This document shows positions 57,538 through 64,000 of a stretch of DNA of 64,000 nt, in pieces; positions within the stretch are counted from its first letter, which is position 1; each line of letters starts with the position of its first letter. Source of the stretch: Enterococcus dongliensis (GTDB lineage: Bacteria; Bacillota; Bacilli; Lactobacillales; Enterococcaceae). Below the pieces are notes generated by a model. That model had not been told where the DNA came from, did no database searches, and saw only the letters and a list, made by a program, of their open reading frames with translations. The position numbers were made by a program, and so were the translations under genes. The stretch is taken from assembly GCF_005405225.1 (NCBI RefSeq), contig NZ_BJDQ01000002.1, positions 62,001-126,000 of the forward strand, read 5' to 3'.

Positions 57538-57887
57538 AAAACTTTATCTGCATCATGTGTCCAAAAGGCTGTCATTTAACGGTCGATGAAACTAATGAGT
57601 ATAAAGTCAGTGGAAACAGCTGCAATAAAGGTGTGAAATACGGCAAAGCAGAAGCAACCAATCCTATTCGTGTAGTTACATCAACAGTTCGAGTCAATGG
57701 CGGAAATAACTTCCTCTGCTCTGTTAAAACAACGGATGGAATTCCTAAAAAAGCCGTTTTAGAAGCTATGAAGACCATCAATGCTGTTCAATTACAAGCG
57801 CCAATCACTATCGGAGATGTCGCAATCAAAAATCTTTTGAATACCGGTATCGATGTCGTAGCGACCAGTGACATCCAAGCTATCTAA
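57534..57887 (+). CDS. DUF1667 protein
   Basis: 117 residues. N-terminal cysteine pattern ICIMCPKGCHL plus C28 in GNSCNKG, as in DUF1667 (C-X2-C-X3-C-type possible metal or Fe-S site), then PIRVVTSTVRV. Always found with the two oxidoreductases of this operon type in anaerobic Firmicutes; it overlaps the preceding gene by 4 bases (ATGA). Likely a small Fe-S or assembly subunit. Confidence 0.88.
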   Translation: MKNFICIMCPKGCHLTVDETNEYKVSGNSCNKGVKYGKAEATNPIRVVTSTVRVNGGNNFLCSVKTTDGIPKKAVLEAMKTINAVQLQAPITIGDVAIKNLLNTGIDVVATSDIQAI

Positions 57888-57893
57888 AAACTA

Positions 57894-57930
57894 AAAAAGA
57901 GTCAGTGACATGGCGTCACTGACTCTTTTT
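57894..57930. terminator. Bidirectional terminator between the glpA-like operon and pheT
   Basis: 15-bp perfect stem (57894-57908 with 57916-57930), A run at one end, T run at the other. Confidence 0.9.
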
Positions 57931-57932
57931 AA

Positions 57933-60350
57933 TTAGCGGATAACTGCTTGCAATTTTTCTGTTAAACTCTTAGTCACTTTTGACATGTTGCGATTGATCT
58001 CTTCATCTGTCAATGTTGCTTCAGGATTGACAAAAGTCAGATTATAAGCCATTGATTTTTTACCAGTTTCGATATTCGCACCTTGATAAACATCAAATAC
58101 TTGTAATTTGGCTAAAAATTTCCCGGCTGCGCCTTCGATCACTTTTGCGATTTCAGCATTGGTTGTTGTTTCGTCAACAAGTAATGCAATATCGCGACTA
58201 ATAGCTGGATATTTTGAAACAGCTTCAAAAACCAATGGAGAGGTTTCTTGTGCAATCATCGCCGCTAAGTCCAACTCAGCAACAAAAGTAGCTTTTAATT
58301 CATAACTTGCCGCTACTGCTGGATGAACTTGACCGACAAACCCAATCAATTTTTCATCTAAATAGATTCCAGCTGTTTGCCCTGGGTGCATCTCAGCTAG
58401 TTGAATGGCTTGGTAGGTAACTTTATTGGTTAAGCCCAGTCCTTCGACTAATTCTTCAACCATTCCTTTGATCGTATAATAATCGGCTGATTGAGCTTTT
58501 TCAGTCCAAGATTTGTCCTTAATGTTGCCTGTGAGCGCAATTGCCACATGATTTTGTTCACTTGGTAAATCTTTTTTAGGATCATTGTTTTGATAAAAAA
58601 CATGCCCGATTTCATAAAAAGCGACATCGCTATTTTTACGAGCGACATTGTAGGATAAATCTTCCAATAGACCGCTGACTAAGTTCAAACGCATCGTTGA
58701 TCGTTCTTCGCTCATCGGCCAAGCAACTCGAGTCACTTTGCTTTCATTTACTAAAAATTGTTGGGCTTTTTCTTCTGTTGTTAAAGCATAGCTGATTGCT
58801 TCAGATAATCCAGCACTTTCTAAAAGCTGACGTACCTTTCTAGTAGCTTTTTGTGTTTGCGTTAAGAAACCTGCAACTGTTTGACCTTCTGGTAATGTCG
58901 ATGGCAAACGGTCATAGCCATAGATTCGAGCGATTTCTTCCATTAAATCTGCTTCAATCGTGATGTCCCAACGACGTGGCGGTACGCTGACAGTCGTTAC
59001 GCCGTCATGGACTTGTGTCGGAAATTCAAGTGCTTTAAAAATGTCATTAACTTGTGCCTGTGTTAAATCAGTTCCTAAGAAACGATTAACATTTTCAACC
59101 GTTGTGCTGACTTCAACATTTTTTGGTTGAACTTCACTGCCTTTTACTGCACCTTGTAAGACTTTTCCTCCTGCTAATTCTGCAATCATTGCTGCTGCGA
59201 CTTCTCCAGCTAAGCTGATCTCACTTTGGTTGATTCCTTTTTCAAAACGCATGGAAGACTCGCTGCGTAAGTTATAACTTTGTGACGTGCGGCGAATAGA
59301 CGTGTGATCAAATAGTGCCATCTCTAGAGCAACAGTTGTCGTTTCCTCAGAAATCTCTGAATCCAATCCGCCCATTACGCCAGCTAAAGCTACTGGAATT
59401 TCCCCATTAGTGATCACAATGTTTTCTGGATTCAATGTTCGTTCAACACCGTCTAATGTGGTGAATGGTTCTTTTTCTTTTGCTCGACGAACTACGATTT
59501 CTTTACTACCTAATTTGTCATAGTCAAAAGCATGCAACGGTTGACCAAATAATAACAAGATATAATTGGTTACATCCACTACATTACTGATTGGACGAAT
59601 GCCTTCATTAATCAAACGATTTTGCAGCCATTGTGGACTAGGTCCGATTTTTACGTCTTCAATAATCCGAATTTCATAATGTGGTGCATCCGTTTTATCT
59701 GTCACAGAAACATTAATTTTCGTGCTGGCATGTTCAGCTGCTTCTTTTAATTCCACTGCTGGGAAATCAACTTTTTTGTTGTAGATTGCAGCAACTTCAT
59801 GAGCAACTCCACGAATACTCAAAGCATCCGCACGATTAGGTGTAATCGATAAATCAATGATTGCATCGTCCATTTCTAAATAAGGAAAAACCGGTTTTCC
59901 TGCAAGCGCATCTTCTGGTAAATAATAAATACCTTCAGCATATTCTTTAGGGATGACGGAATCACTAAATCCAAGTTCTTGTAAGGAACAGATCATTCCG
60001 TTAGAGACTTGTCCACGCATTTTGCCTTTTTTGATCTTTACATTGCCGCCAATTCGAGAACCAGGCAACGCTACGATAACTTTGACTCCTGCTTTAATAT
60101 TTGGTGCACCGCAGACAATCTGAGATAATTCTTCTTCACCGATGTCTACTTGGCAAATGGATAGATGATCAGAATCAGGATGCGGAATGCATTCTTTCAC
60201 ATCACCGACCACAATTTTTTTCAATCCTTCTTGAGGAATCTCTACTCCTTCAACTTCGATCCCTGTTAATGAAAGCCGATCCGCTAATTCTTGCGGAGTG
60301 ACTCCTTTTATATCGACGTATTCATTTAACCATTTATATGAAACTAACAT
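57933..60350 (-). CDS. pheT: Phenylalanyl-tRNA synthetase beta subunit
   Basis: 805 residues: N-terminal tRNA-binding (EMAP-like) domain (about 40-150), B3/4 editing domain, B5 domain, catalytic-like core with YGYDRLP and a C-terminal anticodon-binding FDX-ACB domain (about 710-805). Six bases after pheS. Confidence 0.97.
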   Translation of the reverse strand: MLVSYKWLNEYVDIKGVTPQELADRLSLTGIEVEGVEIPQEGLKKIVVGDVKECIPHPDSDHLSICQVDIGEEELSQIVCGAPNIKAGVKVIVALPGSRIGGNVKIKKGKMRGQVSNGMICSLQELGFSDSVIPKEYAEGIYYLPEDALAGKPVFPYLEMDDAIIDLSITPNRADALSIRGVAHEVAAIYNKKVDFPAVELKEAAEHASTKINVSVTDKTDAPHYEIRIIEDVKIGPSPQWLQNRLINEGIRPISNVVDVTNYILLLFGQPLHAFDYDKLGSKEIVVRRAKEKEPFTTLDGVERTLNPENIVITNGEIPVALAGVMGGLDSEISEETTTVALEMALFDHTSIRRTSQSYNLRSESSMRFEKGINQSEISLAGEVAAAMIAELAGGKVLQGAVKGSEVQPKNVEVSTTVENVNRFLGTDLTQAQVNDIFKALEFPTQVHDGVTTVSVPPRRWDITIEADLMEEIARIYGYDRLPSTLPEGQTVAGFLTQTQKATRKVRQLLESAGLSEAISYALTTEEKAQQFLVNESKVTRVAWPMSEERSTMRLNLVSGLLEDLSYNVARKNSDVAFYEIGHVFYQNNDPKKDLPSEQNHVAIALTGNIKDKSWTEKAQSADYYTIKGMVEELVEGLGLTNKVTYQAIQLAEMHPGQTAGIYLDEKLIGFVGQVHPAVAASYELKATFVAELDLAAMIAQETSPLVFEAVSKYPAISRDIALLVDETTTNAEIAKVIEGAAGKFLAKLQVFDVYQGANIETGKKSMAYNLTFVNPEATLTDEEINRNMSKVTKSLTEKLQAVIR

Positions 60351-60356
60351 TGCTCT

Positions 60357-61400
60357 TTACTCCCCCTTGAATTGTTCCAAGAAACGAACATCATTTAAAT
60401 AGAAATTTCGAATATCATTGACACCATAACGCAACATCGCGATTCGGTCTGGCCCTAAACCAAAAGCAAAACCAGAATATTCTTTTGAATCAATCCCAGA
60501 CATCTCCAATACATCTGGATGAACCATCCCTGCTCCTAGAATTTCGATCCAACCAGTGTGTTTGCAGACATTACAGCCTTTGCCGCCACATTTGAAGCAG
60601 CTGACATCCACTTCGACAGAAGGTTCGGTAAAGGGAAAATAACTTGGTCGCAATCGAATTTTACGATCGGCACCAAACAATTCTTTCAACAAGACTTCTA
60701 AGGTTCCCTTTAAGTCTCCCATTGTAATTCCCTTATCAACCACTAACCCTTCGATTTGATGGAATTGGTGACTATGGGTCGCATCATCGGTATCACGGCG
60801 AAATACTTTTCCTGGGGAGATCATACGTAACGCCCCTTTTGAAAAATCATGTTTTTCCATCGTTCGTGCTTGAACAGGCGATGTATGGGTCCGCAACAAT
60901 ACTTCATCAGAAATATAAAAAGTATCTTGCATGTCGCGTGCCGGATGATCTTTAGGTAAATTCATGCGTTCAAAATTGTAATGATCGGATTCGATTTCCG
61001 TTCCTTCAATCACTTGATAGCCCATACCGATAAACGTATCTTCAATCTCTTCCATAATTTGAGTAAGTACATGACGTGTCCCGTGAGATACTTTTTTTCC
61101 TGGCAAAGTAACATCTAATGATTCTGCAGCTAATTGTTTGGCTAAGGCTGCTTCTGCCAGCTCAGCTTTACGATCTTCTACAGCTTTTGTCAACAAATCA
61201 CGAATCTCATTGGCAAAAGCGCCAACTTTGGGACGTTCTTCTGCTGAAAGATCTCGCATACCGCGCAACACTTCTGTGATTGGTCCTTTTTTCCCCAATG
61301 TTTCTACACGGATTGTTTCTACCGCAGAAAGTTCCTCAGCTGCATTGATTTTTGCTAAGGTTTTACTTTTTAGTTCTTCTAGTTGTTCTTGTAAACTCAT
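60357..61400 (-). CDS. pheS: Phenylalanyl-tRNA synthetase alpha subunit
   Basis: 347 residues: N-terminal coiled coil, then the class II core with [41 protein letters not shown] and [14 protein letters not shown]. Start with AAAGGAAG upstream. Forms the alpha2-beta2 enzyme with PheT; controlled by the T-box leader upstream. Confidence 0.97.
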   Translation of the reverse strand: MSLQEQLEELKSKTLAKINAAEELSAVETIRVETLGKKGPITEVLRGMRDLSAEERPKVGAFANEIRDLLTKAVEDRKAELAEAALAKQLAAESLDVTLPGKKVSHGTRHVLTQIMEEIEDTFIGMGYQVIEGTEIESDHYNFERMNLPKDHPARDMQDTFYISDEVLLRTHTSPVQARTMEKHDFSKGALRMISPGKVFRRDTDDATHSHQFHQIEGLVVDKGITMGDLKGTLEVLLKELFGADRKIRLRPSYFPFTEPSVEVDVSCFKCGGKGCNVCKHTGWIEILGAGMVHPDVLEMSGIDSKEYSGFAFGLGPDRIAMLRYGVNDIRNFYLNDVRFLEQFKGE

Positions 61401-61495
61401 GATTTTCTTCCTTTCCTTAGTGCTTTCAAAAGATAGGAACCTTAATTAACACTCATCCCATTCTTTCTTTTCAAACTTAAGACAATTAAACGACA

Positions 61496-61735
61496 AAAAG
61501 ACCTCATTCCATAAAGGAACGAGGTCTCGCGTTACCATCCTAATTCGCCAAAATTGGCGCTCTCTTTTCTTAACGGCTCTGCCGGTCTGATGACAAGCTC
61601 CAGAAGTGAACTTCATCTTTTCTTTTCTTAGTCTGCTTCCAGTCAGTGACAGACACTCCCTTCAAAGATCCAAAAAGATTACTCTTTTCTATCGACGCTT
61701 TTTGAACTATTCAATTGACTATCCCAATACTACAA
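61496..61735 (-). promoter_or_regulatory. T-box riboswitch leader of pheST
   Basis: The T-box sequence AGGATGGTAACGCG lies at 61528-61541 on the minus strand, next to a 12-bp terminator stem (61499-61510 with 61516-61527, one G-T pair) and a T run. The variable base is T, matching the A discriminator of tRNA-Phe. A likely TTC specifier lies near 61610 in GAAGTTCACTTC, not proven. The 5' end is approximate. Confidence 0.9.
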
Positions 61736-61751
61736 GAAATCAATCAATTTA

Positions 61752-62096
61752 TCAACTACATTCTTCATCAGTGATCCACGTATCACCCCATCGATGAATC
61801 TCATTCATTACGTTTTTCAAAGCTTTTCCTTTATTCGTCAAACAATAATCCATCCGTTTTTGGCTTTCACAAGCAATCACGCGACCAACGATACCTTCTG
61901 ATTCTAGTTCCTTTAGCCGTTCTGTTAAAACTCGGTCACTGACATTAGGAATCATCGCAGCAATATCAACAAATCTTTGAGGCCCGCCTTCTAACAACAC
62001 GTCAATAATCAGACCATTCCATTTTTTGCCTAAAATTTGAAATCCTTTCTCAAATTTTGGACAGAGCGAAAAGTCCATTACTTCTACTTGTTCCAT
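61752..62096 (-). CDS. HxlR-family transcriptional regulator
   Basis: 114-residue winged helix: CPKFEKGFQILGKKWNGLIID, PQRFVDIAAMIPNVSDRVLTERLKELE and the wing MDYCLTNKG. A conserved N-terminal Cys (near residue 12) is the redox or electrophile sensor in YodB, HypR and QorR members. Start ATG 62096 with GAGGTG upstream. No adjacent oxidoreductase is visible, so its target is unknown. Confidence 0.88.
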   Translation of the reverse strand: MEQVEVMDFSLCPKFEKGFQILGKKWNGLIIDVLLEGGPQRFVDIAAMIPNVSDRVLTERLKELESEGIVGRVIACESQKRMDYCLTNKGKALKNVMNEIHRWGDTWITDEECS

Positions 62097-62162
62097 AATT
62101 CTCACCTCGATAGAGAAAGTATAGCATATCACTTACATTTTATAAGTGCATCTTGCCTATCC

Positions 62163-64000
62163 CTAAGAAGTTTTTAACAAATTAATTGTTTGATTGGCAC
62201 GTAAAAAGATTAAATAGACTGCTTCAACAGGTTTTTGTTTTGCTTTTTCTAATGCATCCTTATACAGATACAATTGACCACGATAGCGATTGATCAGCTG
62301 TTGTTCTTTTTGAGGTGTGTAATAATCTGTTTTTAAATCATATAAGATAATTTTATCATCAAATTCTAAGTAACCATCAATGATTCCATGAATTAAGATC
62401 TCATCTTGGTTTTGATAGTCACTGAATAACTGATCTGCTGGCAAGAGCATAGCAAACGGTTCTTCACGATATAAATGATTCGCATGTTGAACTAAATAAC
62501 GACCAAATGGAGAATCAAAAAATTGTAAAATACTGTCAATCGAGATTTTTTCAGCAATTTCTGAAGTCAATGTTTGTCGTAACAATAATTCTTCAATCAG
62601 ATTTTCAATTGTATTGCGTTGAGGTATTTCTGTTAATGGCAGCAACTGCATAACTAAATGTGTTGCTGTACCGATTTCAGCAGCAGACAATTCTTTTTTT
62701 GTTCCTAAAAATTTAGGCTCCCCCAATTCGCTTTCAGTAAAGCGATAGTTTGGCTGCGATGGTGTAAGCGGGATATTTTCTTGATTATCAGGATCATCGT
62801 AGAGACGTTTTAATTCTGATACTGATTGGTAGCTGGTAGTTTTGGTTGCTTCAGGGTATGGATATTTAAAGCTTAAACGCTGTTTCAACGATTGGATATT
62901 AATCGCTCCTTGCGGGATATCTAATGTTTTCACAGCTGGGAGATACGTTTGAACCGCCTCTGCGATCGTTTGCGGCTCGATAAAATTTAATTTGAAAACT
63001 GCTGGATGCTGTTTCAAACTCGGTAGTCGATTAATCTGGTAATCTTTTTGATAATTTTCCATGATCGGATGTCTAAATAATGTCAAACCGACCCAATCAA
63101 AGAAACTATCTTTCTGACCGCTTCGAAGCCCCGCGTCTAAGACTATTTTTTCATTTAAAGCGCCTTTGCTCCATGTTTTATATGTTGCTTCTTCATTTTC
63201 ATATGAACCAACGAGAAACAGTTTTTGTTCAGCTCTCGTTAAAGCGACATATAATTTTCGCATTTCTTCTGACAATAACTTATTTAGATTTTTTTGTTTG
63301 ACTGTTTGAAACAACAAAGTATCTTGTCTGATTCGGGTATCTGGAGTTAACAACTTGACCCCAAGTCCTAATCGTTCATCAAACACATAATTTCTTCGAG
63401 TATCTTGTAGATTGAAGCTTTTGCTCATATCCATTAAAAAGACAATAGGAAATTCCAAACCTTTGCTTCCGTGAATAGTCATCACTCGTACTGCATCGCG
63501 AGTCTCTTCAATAGGAGGCTCACCTAGATCTTTATCTTTTTCCTGCATTTTCTCAATAAAACGAATAAATTGATACAATCCTCGGAAACTGCTGCGCTCA
63601 TAATCTTTTGCTCGTTCGATAAGCGCCAATAAATTGGCATGGCGTTGTTGACCCGCAGGCATCCCTAAAACATAATCCAAATAAGCTGTCTCATTGTAGA
63701 TCTTCACCAATAAATCTGCCAAAGATTCGCGCCGAGCAAATTCGCGCCACTCATTTAATTGACTCATAAAAGCTGCTAATTTTTTCGCAGTCTGATTCTC
63801 ATTGTCTTGTAGATATCGTTTCACCGCTTGATAATACTCTTTTTGCGGCAAAGCCAAACGAATCTGTGCCAGCTCTTCTTCTTGTAAACCAACGATTGGT
63901 GAACGTAAAACAGCAGCCAATGGAATATCTTGGTAAGGATTATCAATAATCTGCAATAAAGCAATCATGATTCGTAATTCTGTTGATTGAAAGTAATTTT
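62163..64000 (-). CDS. addA: Helicase-nuclease AddA, C-terminal part (cut by the window edge)
   Basis: The frame stays open to base 64000 (residues NYFQSTELRI precede the first internal Met), so this is the 3' half of the roughly 1250-residue AddA. UvrD-type helicase motifs TIHGSKGLEFPIVFL and LYVALTRAEQKLFLVGS are present, and a C-terminal PD-(D/E)XK nuclease with GIIDGY and YDLKTDYY. Processes double-strand breaks with AddB, whose gene would be upstream of it outside the window. Confidence 0.93.
   Translation of the reverse strand, partial: NYFQSTELRIMIALLQIIDNPYQDIPLAAVLRSPIVGLQEEELAQIRLALPQKEYYQAVKRYLQDNENQTAKKLAAFMSQLNEWREFARRESLADLLVKIYNETAYLDYVLGMPAGQQRHANLLALIERAKDYERSSFRGLYQFIRFIEKMQEKDKDLGEPPIEETRDAVRVMTIHGSKGLEFPIVFLMDMSKSFNLQDTRRNYVFDERLGLGVKLLTPDTRIRQDTLLFQTVKQKNLNKLLSEEMRKLYVALTRAEQKLFLVGSYENEEATYKTWSKGALNEKIVLDAGLRSGQKDSFFDWVGLTLFRHPIMENYQKDYQINRLPSLKQHPAVFKLNFIEPQTIAEAVQTYLPAVKTLDIPQGAINIQSLKQRLSFKYPYPEATKTTSYQSVSELKRLYDDPDNQENIPLTPSQPNYRFTESELGEPKFLGTKKELSAAEIGTATHLVMQLLPLTEIPQRNTIENLIEELLLRQTLTSEIAEKISIDSILQFFDSPFGRYLVQHANHLYREEPFAMLLPADQLFSDYQNQDEILIHGIIDGYLEFDDKIILYDLKTDYYTPQKEQQLINRYRGQLYLYKDALEKAKQKPVEAVYLIFLRANQTINLLKTS

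Overview
This window is a gene-dense stretch of low-GC Firmicutes chromosome. Gene content and protein sequences point to Enterococcus or a very close relative: a stand-alone enterococcal-type EbsA-like membrane protein, RecU/PBP1A and GpsB/RNase P RNA arrangements, a FabT-type operator in front of fabI, a fused RNase PH-RdgB, an orphan ferrochelatase, and a glutamate racemase with an enterococcal N-terminus. No tRNA, rRNA operon, CRISPR array, prophage, integrase or insertion sequence was found. It reads as core chromosome rather than an accessory island.

Layout. 1-4200: arginine biosynthesis operon argC-argJ-argB-argD (minus strand) with a clear promoter. 4350-6070: formate-tetrahydrofolate ligase. 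6200-8800: cold-shock protein, EbsA-like protein, RNase HI-like protein, cardiolipin synthase. 9040-11940: alaS with an upstream T-box leader. 12000-18770: a protein with an FGE-sulfatase-like segment, a GNAT enzyme, a DEAD-box helicase downstream of a VanZ-RDD membrane protein, small unknowns, an HD phosphohydrolase and a THUMP-type RNA methyltransferase. 18900-24690: RNase P RNA, gpsB, ypsA, then divergent recU-ponA, then nth-dnaD. 24800-28370: NADH oxidase and transketolase. 28470-29830: an SOS cluster (DUF896, lexA, and a small membrane protein whose promoter carries a LexA-like box). 29900-38440: apt, recJ, LapA-like protein, SDR, rnz, DUF1269-like protein, an orphan winged-helix regulator, a 600-bp AT-rich gap, obg. 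38700-43160: gap, a lipoprotein cyclophilin, fabZ-like and fabI (divergent, FabT boxes), ilvE. 43300-48370: MscS channel, zinc-independent S14 with a Zur box, CBS protein, phosphodiesterase, rph-rdgB fusion, murI, and a small duplicated acidic protein. 48540-52710: glutamine/glutamate-type ABC transporter, and trpS. 52790-57890: hemH, glpP and a three-gene FAD-dependent glycerol-3-phosphate oxidation operon behind a terminator leader. 57930-61740: pheST with a T-box leader. The window ends with an HxlR regulator and the 3' part of addA.

Regulation is unusually legible: two T-boxes, LexA, FabT and Zur boxes, a probable GlpP-controlled antiterminator, and about twenty strong intrinsic terminators, several of which encode the last codons of a convergent gene. 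The observations most worth following up are the LexA-like boxes around the promoter of the small two-segment membrane protein (29567-29830), a two-copy intergenic imperfect palindrome with a conserved loop (8908-9004 and 48437-48508), the FabZ-like protein with Tyr in place of the catalytic His, and the internally duplicated 77-residue protein. All calls are from reading the sequence and family knowledge; no database search was run.
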